Below are positions 13,201 through 28,200 of a stretch of 64,000 bases of DNA, piece by piece (the first letter of the stretch is position 1; every line of letters starts with the position of its first letter). The stretch lies in contig NC_064223.1 of the NCBI RefSeq assembly GCF_023101765.2, positions 4,092,001-4,156,000 on the forward strand, read 5' to 3'. The translations under genes were made by a program, and so were the position numbers. Source of the stretch: Spodoptera frugiperda (lineage: Eukaryota; Arthropoda; Insecta; Lepidoptera; Noctuidae). Below the pieces are notes generated by a model, which ran no database searches, had not been told where the DNA came from, and was given only the letters and a program-made list of their open reading frames with translations.

Positions 13201-16200
13201 CGTGAAGCAAATCGGGTAGATGTCGCACCGTGGCGATGTCTTCCATGGCATCGCAGTCGATCAAGGCTCGGATCATGTGTAACGCCCTTTCCAGGGGTAC
13301 GGCACGATCTCGCGATGATGACACGGCGCTTTCTAACCGTGCTCTTAAATGGACAACCTGGAATAAATTATGAATGTTAATAAAAATACTTATTTAAATG
13401 TAATTACATTAAATATTTTTTTCCTAGGATAGCTTACCTCGCTGGGGTTAGTGAGAGCAGTCTTAAGGATGGTACCATTAACGAGATGAGATGGGATAGG
13501 CGGTAAAGGGTCTTTGGGCTTCTCTGGTGGTGACGCTCGACTTGTTGTTGTCGCTGCCTTTGCTTTTTTATTGTGTTTCTTATATTTTACTTTATATAGG
13601 TTGTAGACGGCACCGCTATTTCTACCACCTGGCATCCTGTCTTCTCGTACCGCTGTAACATATAAATGATTAGTAACGATTAGTTAGTCTATGAACCTTT
13701 ATGAAAGTGAAACTCTTAGTTCAATTGTGGTCAATACACACCTTGCAATACCATTCCTTGTTCGATACACTTTTTGAATCGGCAATATTGGCATCTATTC
13801 CTTTGTGCTTTCGTGATTTCACAACCACCATCGGCCACGCACGTATAAACTCGTCGATTCTGCACTGTTCGTTTGAAGAAACCTTTGCACCCCTCACATG
13901 TAATAATGCCATAATGCAGTCCTGTGGCTTTGTCTTCACAAATCATGCAAATCATGGGTTGTTCATCTTCATCACGTTCCGCTTCGGGGGCATAAGCTCG
14001 AAGCTCTGGTCTGGGTAGTGCCAGAGCGCTGGCTCCTGCCACCTGTGACGCACCCGCCACGCTTCCGGCGGCAGCACTCAAATTCAAGGCAGTAAGCTGT
14101 TGATGCGCGGGTAGCTGAGATACATCTCCTGCCCAAAGTAGTTCCATATTTAACGGAGGTCCACGCGGCCGCCTCAGCTCACCGCCCAGATTGAGCAATA
14201 GCCGCGCTGCCGATTCTTCACTACACGTAGCTGGGTCAGGAGTCGGTGGTGTAGGCGTGTGTGACGCACTTGCTGCTGGCTCGCCACTAGACGTGGGTGC
14301 TGGCAGCGTCCAGAACATTGTCCGGACTCCACCGGACTCGCCCATTATTACAGCAGGAGTACCTCGCCATTGCGTTGATCCTCGTGCGCCAGGTTTAGGT
14401 TCTAGTGGTTGAGGTGGGAAATGTCCGCCTATCAGCTCCGGTTTAACACCGTTAATGCAGGCAGCTGGAGGCCAGGGTCCTGGTGATAATGATGTGTGTG
14501 AACCAGGTGGCGGTGGAGCCAGCGCACGTGGTCTATATGGTTGAGGTTCCGGTGTGTTTTCAAGCTTCACAGAAGATAGCTGGGGTGGCGTCGCGTCAGG
14601 TTTGTTGTTGGCAGGTGAGCATTCTGCCTTGACAGAAGCCGGGCTGCTCTCGAACTTGATGACAGAGTAGGGTGGCGCAGAGCGGATTACGGTGGGGTGG
14701 CAAGCAGGCGATGGTGTCGGAGAGCCGCCGCCATCGAACACGGGCGGCGGATGCGGCGGCGTGCTGCAGCCCGCCTCGGCCATGCGCGGCGACGGCGGGC
14801 CGGGGTCCGGCGACGACGTGCTGGTATCTGCGGCCGACTCGCCTGTTGAACACGCGTTTTGGTCAAGAACAGTGACGTGCGAACTTTTGTCTCAACGTGA
14901 TAGAAAAAGAACACCATGGACTTTTTAGAAGCGACTAATAGAAACTAGGTGAAAAGTCAACGACCGCGCGGCGCGATCGTAGTTAGAGTGCGCGGGGAGC
15001 GACGCGGGGACGCGACACTGCACTTCCCGACGCCGCCGACTAGATTAGCTAGCCGGTTGCGTCACGATGTGAGCGCCGCCTTTGCCGTCCCGGCCACATT
15101 CAAAACTAATCTATTATATTTATGGACGAAGTTTTGGAACGTGTAATCATAATGAGGTACAATCACGACGTCCAACTCATGATTTATGCGATAGTAACTA
15201 ATTGATAGATTCAGTTTTAGGTGCACAATGTTGCAATTTATGTAACTATCCGGAATAGATGTGGAAAATGTAGGAAGCGTGGATGCGGGTCGCGGCGCGA
15301 GCACGAGATGCGGTGGCGCGCGCGAGGAGAAAGTGAAAGCGGCGTGAGCGCAGATGCGGCGCCCGGAAGCGTTGCGCCTGCGCCGCGCTCACACACACCA
15401 CAAAGGGCTCTACGTCACACAACAATAATGTCTATTATGTTATATCGTTATAATAATTATAGATCCTTATTATATCTAGATCACTTAAAAAACTTTCAAA
15501 TAACTTGTTATTAAAAATAGATTTATTACTAAGCAAAGTATTGCTTACCTAATTTATACTTCTTATGGGAAAAACCTGTAGCAAAATCAGTAGAAAGAAT
15601 TTACAAGGAATATTTAGACTTTCTAAATTCATAAGTCAAGACAACAATCTCAAAACAAGGAAATCTGTGACTGCATTGTATGTGACAGGAGTAATATACA
15701 ATATCATGAAGAAGTGATATATCTTCGGAATAAGTTCGGGCTTAGAAATAAGTAGAAATACCTATCGAAATAAAATCATTACCATAATTCTAAACACTAA
15801 ACTTTACCGACTTTTTATTACTAAATCCATAGGCGTTGTCTTTACCCTCTCACGTGACCTGGCTTTTACATCGCAAACACGGTCAATAGTCTGTTGATAT
15901 TTGGGAGAACGATCTTATTTAATCACATTATTGTCCACAAGGGTAGTTTCGCAAATTTTAAGATATTTAAAATTATCAAGGAAAAATAAAAGTATCGCAG
16001 TGAAATAATTAACGTCATTTGAGCAAAAAAGCGCGGTTTTCCAGCTTAGAAACAGGGACGCGCGGGCGCAAAATTTTGCGCGGTTTTGTTTACACGAGGA
16101 AAAGTCGCGAAGAAAGTTTTCCACTGTCGGCGGCGCGACGTCGGGCGGCGGGCGCGCGCAGTGAGCCCGACCTACCGCACGAGCGGCAGCCGCGCCCCGC

Positions 16201-19200
16201 TCCCCGCAGCGCTTCCCGGTCCCTCCCTCCAGCCGCTATTAGGTCACTCAGACGGCCGTGCGTGCGAACTGCAACCGCACAATGACTAGTGCAACGCGTG
16301 CACCGCTCTCGCTTCGAGGACGATCTCTATTTCACGCTGCGTCCTTTGCCACATCATTGGTGGGGACCGATCTTTCTAGCCACGTGATGCAATAGCTCTA
16401 GAGGTTCTAGGTAGACTCACACAAGCGCCTAGATAAACGTCCCGTTCTGATTACTTGTTTATGGTAGTGGTAATGTTGCACAAATGCACATAGCTAGTTT
16501 TCCTGTATCTCGTTGCCTTTGTACGAGCGCTAAAGTTCATTATTTTATGTAATAACAACTCACACATTGCAGCCAGCAGAGTAATCTAAGCAAACGTTGT
16601 GGTATTTGTTTGGTAAAAGAATTGCGGTAGACAGACAACAATAAAGACGGTTACGCAATCTGCAGTCTTTTATTTCGGGGCGGATGAACGATCGTTTATT
16701 CAGTCGGTGCAGGCTCGAAGGTCGGCCGCGGTCACCGACACATGGGAAAGTGGGTCACACCCCTACCACGGGACCGCGCCCCGACACCCCCGAGGCTCCG
16801 CGACGCCACGTGTCGCGCTCCGCGCCGCGTCTCTGTCCCGCGTCCCGACGTGCACTTATCAATCACATCTTCATTAGACTCATTATTCATTACTACTGTA
16901 ACACGTCTTAAGCATTTAAATATTTTATTTGCATAACTGATTTATGTTTTATATTTGAATGTCCTATACCCATTAGAACTCTATCCCAAGCCTATACTCT
17001 GCAGAATAAGATAATCTTATCACGAACGATTGGCCTCGAAACTGCAGCGATATTGAAACTTACTACTCTCCAGCACCTCAAGTGTAACTGGCCTCGCAAG
17101 CGAAAATAGCGTGACGATACAATAGTTTTACTATTTCAGTTGAGTCTGTAGTAATTTATTTACGCACGCCGTTATCAGAGACCTTCGGAAGTCAGTACAA
17201 CGACTTTATTGTTACAAGTTATGAGGATGTGTGTGTATAAGTATTTTTACTGAAATTTTCACGCATTTACTCCTTTAGCATTGGTATTTACAAAGAAAGT
17301 GCGTCCGCTCGATTTTATTATATGAAACTATGAACATATAGTAATTTAAAATTGTAAACAAACATTGATGTTACAGGAAATTTATTTTTATTGATTTATT
17401 TATGTATAAAATAACAATATGTGAGTTTAATGCACTCTTCATGACTATTTAGCAGATAAGCGGGTGAAGCATTTTCCTTGAAAATTCCACAAAGTTTTCA
17501 AGGGTGTGTTGATTATACATTGAAAACGCTAGTTCATTTTGTTTCTAACGTAGATTATTCAGTACGCAAAATGAAATTTATTTATTTTTAAACAAATGAC
17601 GAATATTCATTTGTCACGTCTAACTGCCGTAGGTACACGAACCCTTTTAAACAACAAATTAAATGACACGAAGCCCATTTGCCATGCACAATTAGGAGAG
17701 GCCAAAAAACAAACTGGCTTGTCCGTTATCTCGTTAGTACGTACAAAGTGGTGTGTCACAAATGTGCGTGAGGGGCGCGTCACGATGACGCTCCCCGCGT
17801 CACGCCGCGGCCGCGTCACACCCCACGCGAGCCGCTTTCCACGCCGCCTCGGCCCCGCTCTGATGATCCCGGTTTACACCGTTACACGGGTTTATTCACA
17901 ATTTCATATCCAAAAATAGAATCCGTCTATTCGCGGACAGCAATTACAAATTTTAAATTGAATTTGCTGTACGTTTTTTACGTTTTATTTTTAATTTTTT
18001 ACGTTTACTAGTCGTTGAATAAGTGAACTGGGCTGCGTTTGTAAGTAGAACAAAAAAATCTCGGTTTAATAATTTTCAGTTAACTACCCAACTCTTGTAG
18101 TTAAAAACCACGTATATAAATTTCAAAGAGACTACTTAATATTATAGATTGAGATATGCACTACCACCAATTTACTTGTATGTAATCTATGTACCTTTGG
18201 CAACATATAATGCGTTTCATATTATAGAGTATCGAGATAAAAGCAATTTACTTCCATTAACAAGCGATTGCATTGTGTAGCTTGAGTGAGTGTATGCAAA
18301 AAATAAAAGATGTTCTCAAATCATTGTCTGTGGTAGCCTCGGGCCGTCGGGCGTGGTGTTACGTTATATGACAGTGAATACATCTTTCTCTCATGACTTA
18401 TTCATGGAGCTACAATAACAATAATTACAGCACCGGTATTTATTGCTTTCACCTTTCGTGAGTTTACGTAAACTTTCTTTATCACCGTGACTTCACTCGC
18501 TACGTCACTGTTTACGTAATAATTATGAAGTGTGAAATGCAAAAATATTTATTATATTTATGTATGTATGTGAACGTTTTTTCCAAGTTCACTGTTAATG
18601 TGGGAAAAATTGAAGTTTACAGAATGTTCATTCGTTTATACATGAAATAATTAGTCATATTTTTCTGGGATGGAGTAGTGTTGAAAAAGATTTGGAACGA
18701 GTATTTTAAAAATATTTTTATTTGTTAGTTTGAATAGCTATCAATTAGATAATACAAATCAAATTATTTTAGAAAATATTATAACAATAGGACAAAGATG
18801 TCTAGTCTAGATTCTTTATTTCTTATTTCAATAAAATTAACTCTCTATAAATAACCGTTACAGTTAAAAATAATAAGATTACGAAGATTATGCCCGCTAT
18901 TCATAATCCGACAGCGACTGTTACTTGTCGAACCGGATCTTGTTTTTGGGAGTTTATTTTTTTAATATTTGTAAGTGAAAGTTTGCATTTCTCGGAACCA
19001 GTCGCGACTCTCTCACGCCGTGTTATGTTGATCTGTTATTTAACTTTCAGTGACGATCGTTATCAAACATTAATTTGTTTACGAATATCATCGTTGTGTA
19101 ATTCGATTATGATAATATCGATTTTAATGACTTGTATCGAATGCATTTTCACTAGAAACATTTTTATAGCTTTAATTTGTGTATTAAATTAAACAACATG

Positions 19201-22200
19201 GAATATTTTTTTTAAATTCGAGTAAGAATATCATGTGTTATTATATTTTTTGTCCAAGTAATTTTTAAAACATACCTATTATTCTTTGTAAGGTTTGATA
19301 TCTGTCATGGAAAATTCGAAAATTGAAGTCATGTCTGCTTAGACGCTCAGCCAGCATACATAATCAGATGTCATTAGAAAAATAAAAAGAAAAACAGAAA
19401 AGTAAAACTGCTCAGCTACCATTAGTGGAAATGCGAGGGTCACGTTTAAATGAAAATGAAATTACTAGTAACAAAAGACTTCACAGCGACAGAAAGTGAT
19501 AGCGGTCCGTGATCCGCGTCACAACTATGGAAGACATCTCGACACGAATAACAAGTACCGCCGTGCTGCGACCTTAGTCTCGCACTTTATCTATTTATTT
19601 ACAATAACAATAACGGCTTGTTTCGTCTACTACCGGCCAGTCTGGCGAGTCCGCCAGCCCTTTGTGTTCCAATAACGCGGGAAATAAAAAAATGTCTATG
19701 GTGTTCTTTTTTTAAAACGTCCGACTGTAAAAAGAGTTACATTTAAAAATAATTCTTAGCAAGTTAGAATTAATAATAAAAGATAGTGATATACATAATA
19801 AGATTCTATTGAATCGGAAGGATAATAATGAATAATTGATTAATATTTAGTATGCGTTACTTACCATCACTGCTACATCGGGAGTCAACTTTCCGCCTCT
19901 TGAGTTTGAGGTCTTGGAACAGACTCATGTTGTCGAGGTCACACGGGCCGCGGCTGAGTGTCATTATTCCTGTGGACAAAATAAAATCCAAAATTAAAAA
20001 ACTATCAGAATAATAAAAACCTTTTCTATTTCTTGAAGTAATACTGGCGCTTGAGACTTGGTCGTTTTCACGTTTGTTGCCTAAAAAAAGTATTGATTCT
20101 TTTTTTAAAATGAGATTATCTCCCGAGCAAGCTTTGGTTTTACAAAAATAAAAAACATCATTATTTTTATTTTAATGAATTAGTGAGCGCTAATTAATTT
20201 ATCTATTAAGGATCCGTAACAGGTATGTTTAACTTAATTCAGTTCGACTTTGTTTTTTTTAACTTAATTGTTCGATTTTAAGTTAACCGTAAAGATTAAT
20301 TTAGTAATGAGATTATTTCAATTACGATAGCTGTGCGATTAGTTAGTTAGTGTAGGTCACTTACGGCAATCCGGCGACATGTCTGGTCTAGACACGTAGT
20401 GTGGTCCGGATATGATTGGATATCGATCGTGCATCATTTGTGAATATTATTAATTTTCCGCGATTAAATAATATCATAATTCAATGTCAGCCCGGTTCAT
20501 GGCGGGTGCTGACTACGGGCGGAAAGCGCGTGACCCTTGGTTTTATTTCGATGTTGTGTGATTTCCATTCATCTTACGCAGACGTAGAGTGCATTTTATA
20601 GCTTTGATAACGGCAGTAGGTAATGGAATTTGTAGTAGATATCGTGCCCACGTACGTTGTGAGGTCATACACGAAAGTGTAATGCATTTCAACAGGCAAA
20701 TATTATTTGCGTCGTATGTTCACACGTCATTATGTTGCATAATGATGTGATTCTTTTTAATGGTCGGATTAAGAATTTAAGTGAAGTGCTACTACTTTTA
20801 CTTTATTGCTGTTTAGTTGTTTGCTAATCTCATAAAGTAAGAGGTGTTAACTGTTAGGTAACCGTTTGTTGTCAAAACGGATTTTTATCTTATGGCTATA
20901 TTAAATACAGACATATATATGTGCATATTATAAATTTTAAAATAAAAGATCAATGCCGAATTTAAATCGAGTAATGAATATTACTCTAGTATATTTATGG
21001 CACATTTATTCGTAAAATTACGATTTATTTCTTACAAGCATTTGTACATAATGGTATGAATATTGCATTGAAACATAATAATTTATTCATTGTGACGAAA
21101 TTGTCGTCACGAAAATCATGACCGATTAATGTATATTGTAGACAATCGATTTCAATTGATGTAGGAATTCGCGAACCATTATGTAATTATGTATCTACGT
21201 ACGAATATGTTGTGTAGTGTATGTTTAAATACATATAATGTAATGTACATAGATAGAAACACGTGACAGGTCAATGGACAGTATCCATGATGTTGTTATG
21301 TGCGTGTCACATGGATAGAGAAATTTCGACAATAATTTTATCAAAATAGGTTCTTTAACCCCAGTATTAAAATACATGAGTTCATGTATCTCGAGTTGTT
21401 GATAAATTTTGTTCATGAACACAATGGTGTGGGTTGTAATGATCTGATTACGTCATTGTGATACGAACAGACTTGTGTGAACTATAGTTTTCGACTTGGT
21501 CATTCCGAAATGTACGATATGTACTGATAATCTCGTCTGGATCATTATCACGGGCGTCATATTAACAACAATGTGCAAAGTTTATATTTAATGGAATTAG
21601 GTATATGATGTAACGTTTATTTAATGTCTAATACGTATTCCAATATGAAATATTTGCGTGACTACGTTGAACAGTAAAACTGTAGTACGTATTTGTAGAA
21701 TCGTGTTGTAACATTGACGTAGAATATAAGAAAAAACTCGTAAAACATATTTACACCGGCGCATGATAAGAGATTGACTCATTCATACGTCACTTCACAG
21801 TTAAATTATGAAGATTGAAACAATGTGCCTTTTCTTAGCAACAGTAATCAAACGATATTAAGGCCTATCAAGTACAGTGCATGACCATTTAATATATTTT
21901 TCATTATGTGTTTCCCGATGACGTTAATGTTTAACTAAGTTATCAAACAAATAAAAATTCGTATTTTATTTAACATACGTCACACTTGAACACGATTATT
22001 TGTTAATTCATCATATGTATAGTAGAGGCGAAAATTACCCGGCACCACAAATTTAAGAAGAAAAGAATATGATCGTTATCCGAAAATACATGCATTACGT
22101 CAGATAGATAAATCAATTATTCACGACTTTATTATATCTCAACCACTTGTTTATATCTCAAGTGAAATGATTCTCTGAAATTAATTTTGTATAAAACTCG

Positions 22201-25200
22201 AGTGCAACGTTCTTTGAATGTATTTTGTCAACATATATCGAAGTCTAGTCTCCCAAATAAACTAGTGTGAGTCAAAGACCTTGATAGTGACGTTTAAATG
22301 ACTCAATAAAATTATTCGCGGATTCGGCGCAGCGACGCGATGTTCGCGAGCTTTTGCGAAGGCCGTGAGCTTTGACTTCCGCGGACATATAGGAAATAAA
22401 TACACTTATAACTTTATTACTTTTATATATGGTGATTATATTGTTTGTATATCGAAAATAACCTTCTTTGGGATCGAACAAATATTTATTTTTTTAATAA
22501 AATGACTTGTTTGTGATTTTATCTTTATTATTTTTGCAACCATATCTACATATTATACCTTTATTTCACAGGTTCAAGGAAGCGGAAGTTTTTGCTTTGA
22601 GTTGCTTGGAATCTCAGTCGAGTGGCCTTTGGTGAAGGTACGAATTGGTTTATTAGTAGTTTAACCTTATTAGAAGTATGAAAACGTATTGAGGAATTTG
22701 GTAGCAAATTAGAGTAATTTTGTTTTTTCTAATCTTTAATGTTAGTTTAATTATAATCATTATTTTCAATTATCAAACTTAGTTGTGCAGACTGTTGTAG
22801 AAATTATCAGACTAATAAATAATAATTTGCACCTCAACACGCAACTTAAGCAAAACAAGTTGAATATTACTTGATAATTGTGTATCGATTTATTGAAACG
22901 TAACATTAGGAGTGTTTAGATAAAGGGATAATGGAATGGAATTGGTTGATCTTGAACGCAGCCTAAAGCAAGATCACACGGAAGCGCGTGCGTCCCCGCA
23001 CAGGGTCGGATACTTGACCGCTCGTCTGTTCGGCTTTGTTTAATTGCATTCATTATTGTTGCTTATTATACAGTACTGCGTACGTTCTCGGCGATGTCCT
23101 TCGTGCCAGTACAATGTAGGAATTTGACAAGTAGCGTAGCAATTACGACGCTTAAATAAGCAGCATAGGAAAGAATGCAAAACAATTTGTGATACAGAAA
23201 TAAAAAATAATTCCACGTATACTTCCAATCATAAAATTTGAAGATCCTAGTCTCGGTTTTTAGTCATATCATTATGAATATAGGCTTATAGTTCGCTTGA
23301 TAAAGGGCAATGTTTGATAACACAGGTTTGTTTTGTTATTTTTTTCATTGCTTTAATCTTTTGATCATTCAAATGTGGTTTGTAAATGGCTTATGCAGTC
23401 ATTTTTTGATGACCACAAACGTGTATTGATTATGAAAAACCTGATAGCTGTTGACGCGTCATCATTGAGTTCGCTTTGCTCACAGAACTAAGCACGAATA
23501 ATGACTAGAGTTCAAGGAAAATCATATTTGAGGACACGATACAAGGCTGGCTCAATTTAAGGGCCTGATAAACACGTGTACTGGCCGAAAGCAATGTACT
23601 TCATGGCCGGAAGTGTTGTGACCTCTACCGTGGTCGCCTGCTTATCGCCCACGGTTCCGCTGTTAGGGTTCCGTCTTTTTAAGATATAACACCCACCGTA
23701 AAATTGTAACAAGTTGACCGTTGGAGACATACAAGAAGTAAGGAAGTACTAAAACAAAAAGTCAGTATGACTTATTTTAGAAGTAGACATGTTTTTCATA
23801 TCAGTGTTCACATTTAAGTAGGCACAACCTGTAATTTGCTCATACACACCCATATCTGCCAAATTGACTAGCCTTAAATTGCCATTACTTAAAATCCTAT
23901 AATGATTGACTGAAGAGTGATATGACCAAGTTCAATATTTTAGATAGGTACTTTTAGCTATAGAAGTATCTGTATGTTTCGGTTTAGTTCGTGACCTACA
24001 TATAGTGGTAATCTGTTTTCATGAACTCGTAGGAGCGGAGGCAGGTTCATTGCAACTATATTTCCAAGTCCGCAAATATAAATATTATTGTTGGCTGAAC
24101 TAAATAATGTGTTAATGTACTTTCAACTTTATTGTGAAACATACAGAACTGTGTTTGGAAATGAGATGCATAAACTGGTTATATGAAATATTCACTTATT
24201 TTAGGAAATCAACTTTAAAAATTCTTGAAGATTGTCGCTGGCACAAGAATAGAAATATTTACCAGACAAAACGGATTAAAACGTGCCTAATGATGTACTT
24301 ATGAACATCGATTTAATCATAAACATTCCTCCTAAAAGCTCAATGAGCGCTTTGGCAGTTCGCCACGTGATTTTAACAAAATGTTTACTAAACCGTAAAA
24401 AGTATCGTTTTTTTATGTCTACAGTTCATCGGTGCAATGCTCTTGTTAATGTTCTACTGTTTACGCTGCGCTGTTAATGAAAGTGCAGTGCTGTACATTC
24501 GAGTATTAAGATCGCAAGACTGAAACATTTCTTTTGCATTCTCTAAAACCAACGATATCGTAAAGAATTAAAGATGTAATTCCTTCTTAGAATGCAATTT
24601 AGTGTTAGAAATAAATTATTGAAAAACAATTATATTTTTTTAAATTTCCAAGTCTTTTTGATGTTTCACTTCGGAGTTTCGCCAGTACCAGATGGCATCA
24701 CGAGTTCCGAAGATTGTTTAACGAAACGGACGTAGAATGTATCAAGCCAGTCTCGTGTGAATGTTGTAAGTTGTCAAGGTTGCTCGTACCAACTGGTAGT
24801 TCTTCTTGCATCATGCTAGTCTCAGCTAGCTATTTGGAAAATGTAAGCTGCAATACTAATCTAGACTTAATATAATTATGCTTTTAGTTGAATTTAGCTT
24901 GATTGCATACATACTAGAAACATTGACAACAAATAATAAAACGTAATTAAAAATGTTTGTTGAATTAATAGTTGAAATAGTTCACAGCTTGTCTAGTACA
25001 AAAATAAAACATAAAAGCTATCAATTGCTGCGCAAAAAAGCGTGACGAGTTGTTGACCTTCGTATTTCCGAAACAGATGGATTTATCTGACCGATTTAAG
25101 AATGTTATTAGACACCAGTAATGGACTAGTTAAGATTGTACATCTTATGTTGTCTGTGTAATGTGTCAGGAAGTTGTCGAGTGGTTCCGGTCTCAATGTC

Positions 25201-28200
25201 AGTGTCACCGGCGAGGTCGGCTGCCCGATTCGACGCCAACGACCGTCCGAATGCTCAACTCGAGTGTGGTTGAGTGAACGGACTTGGTGTACACATATTC
25301 CTTGAACACTTCAGGGCTATGTGGTAACACCAGTAGCTTGATAGCCAACGTCGAAATTGGTAGCAAGTATATTATTTCTGTTCCTTATTTTTACTCGTGT
25401 AGGTCATCGTTTTCATACGTGAATATTGACAGGGCTAACATTTATTGTTTGTATTATAAAGGATCAATAAGTATTAAGGGCAAGGGTAAAAGATCTACAC
25501 GAATAGTTGAACGACCTCAAAGGTTTAAATTGATTGTATGACCTAAAATGTGCTTCCGTTCTACCTTTTTTGGTTTACTTGGTTTTTTAGCGTTCTTTGT
25601 AATGCTGATGAAAGTTGTCTGGTATTGAATCGTCATTTATTTGTTACGGTTTAATCTACCTATTTGTCTGAAAAATGTATATCTTTGACATACACAAATT
25701 AAATAGTAGATGTTTAAGTCAGATAACATAAAATATAATTTTTTATTTGTTATTTCAATTCATGATTTTGGCATTCTGCTTTTAAAGATTTATAAGACAG
25801 AATAGAGTTAAATCAATGTTTCGCACAGATATTGGCAATTATGTATTTGGATTTCGATATATTTAGAACATTATTTATTATGATAGACCCATAGCAGATA
25901 GTTCATATGTATTTTAGAGCCCCGATGCTGGGCCTCTCTCATGGCCTCTGGCGGTGGCGCCTTGACATTCAAGTTTCGCTGCGCGTGCGCTCACAACTAA
26001 ACGTTCCATTTTTAACTACCAACACTTCCGATCTATTCACTTCCTATTTGGTATAATATATGATTACAATAATATATTGATACATCTTATTTGTTGGTAA
26101 AAGTTAGTAGTGTAAACTTTACAAGGTTTACTGTAATTTTCGTCTTATCTAGTAATTGAAAAATGTTATACTAACAAATACAAGTACTGCAGTTAGGACG
26201 CTTATTCTTCTTCGGAATATAGAAAACATACTAGAGTACAATTGTTTGGGAAAAAGTACTCTTACTCATAGAGAAGTACTTATATTCAAGAACTTTACTA
26301 TGTCTATTTATAGGTAAGAATATTCTTTTGAGTATGCTTCCGGATTACAAATATGCGGATTGCGATATCGGAAACTTGAGACGGCTAAGGTCATGTATAC
26401 AAAACTGAGCTATAAAATCTTTATAAGTCGATAGGAAATATTAGATGGAAAAATGACTACTAAATATTGTAACAAGTTAAACACCTCTAAAGGTATTCTT
26501 GAATTGTTATTTATGAATTAAAAGCATGTAAAAATTTTGCTGACAAACTGAGTTTAATTTTCATCAAGACTTAAATTGTAATATCTTTGCGTCATTAGCG
26601 GATATTTTTTCATTGTAACCATGTTTCTTGAACGTGTTTACTTAAACACATTTGTTTGTCTTGTTAAACGTGTTATCACCAAACACATGGACCGAAACGA
26701 ATTTACACATACATTACACTGTATTAGAATTAGTGAACAATAGCATTTTTTGACGGGCAAACTATCGCACCTATTATTATCGAAACTCGACAACGTCCTC
26801 CCACTACAATGCTTTGAAAGGAAGCAGTGACATTCTGTACCTTTTCGCTTTCACCGCATTGGAAAGTGAGCGTAAAAAACGTATTTCGGCAACGGCAATA
26901 TGGCGGGAGATCAACAACCTCGCCGACTCATAGAACATAGACAAAGGGCGGCCATATTGTAACGAAAGTAAAAGTAGCCGGTCATAGACTATAAAGTCAC
27001 GATTGTGATCCACGAGATGATTTGGGAATGTCATGGTTACTGCTCAATGGTAAAACGGTACCTCTTTTGTTTTGCAACAATATGCTGATTTATTTTTTAT
27101 GTTTCAGAATCCGGTGTTTGCTCAATAAGACATTGAGCCAGTAACACGGTTGTTGTGTTGGTGTGTATCGGGTTATAGGTGTTATTGGTTTTGATACAAA
27201 GTTTACATTGGTTTGCAGACTAAATATACAGGAAGTGTTTTCGAAACTATATTTATGAAAATTTGTTACGACGACCGCATATTATTGCTATTTTATACAA
27301 GGCATATCATATCATAGGCAAAATAATAATGTTTATGAAAAGAATAATAATAGTCTCACAACTACCGTACACTCTTTTCTACATTACCCTAATGTCAATT
27401 TTCCAGATATGTCATTAAATCCACCGCCACCACAACATTAATGCACAACATATTTACACGAAGCTTATATGAAAATATTTTTGCTCAAAATTGTAATTGC
27501 GACTAACTAAATAATATAGGGCCTACGCAATTATACATAATGTTATATACCAAATGTTAAGTATGAAAACATATAAATTTATCTTCATAAAATCACATAT
27601 AAATTGTATATTCTCGACTTTTTTGTAACGTAGCCTTTCCGCGCACACACACGATTGATTCGAGCGTAGCACATTTCGTAGCACTTGCTACGAGCTTTAC
27701 TTAATTGTAATTAAAGTTATTTTATATATTTTTTATTGTTTTCATAATAACGAAAATATGTTTATTTAGTTTTTATAGTGCCTAAATACATTTGTGAAAT
27801 TAATTGTATATTTTCTTTATTTAATTTTTAATTATTCATAAAAATGCAAGAGGATTTTTTTAAAGTTTTGTAAACAAAGCGCAAGAATTTTATTAAAATT
27901 ACACAAAATAATTAAAAAAAGAGGATACACCAAATTTAAAGAATATTATTATATTGTGAGATGCTGATTTCGTAGCGCGTAGCAAACGGCTACGAACTGT
28001 AACTTTTACAATAATATAGGTAAGTACGCACATTTCGATGTAGGTTGCTGAGATTAGCACTTGACTTGTATTGTTAGTATACATTATTCATATTTAACAT
28101 GTAATTCGTTTTTATAGTAATCACAATATTTTGTTAGTATTTTTTTTTTATGGGTTTTCCTGTAGATGTGGACGTGCCTGTTAGTTTGGTTAACTTTTTC

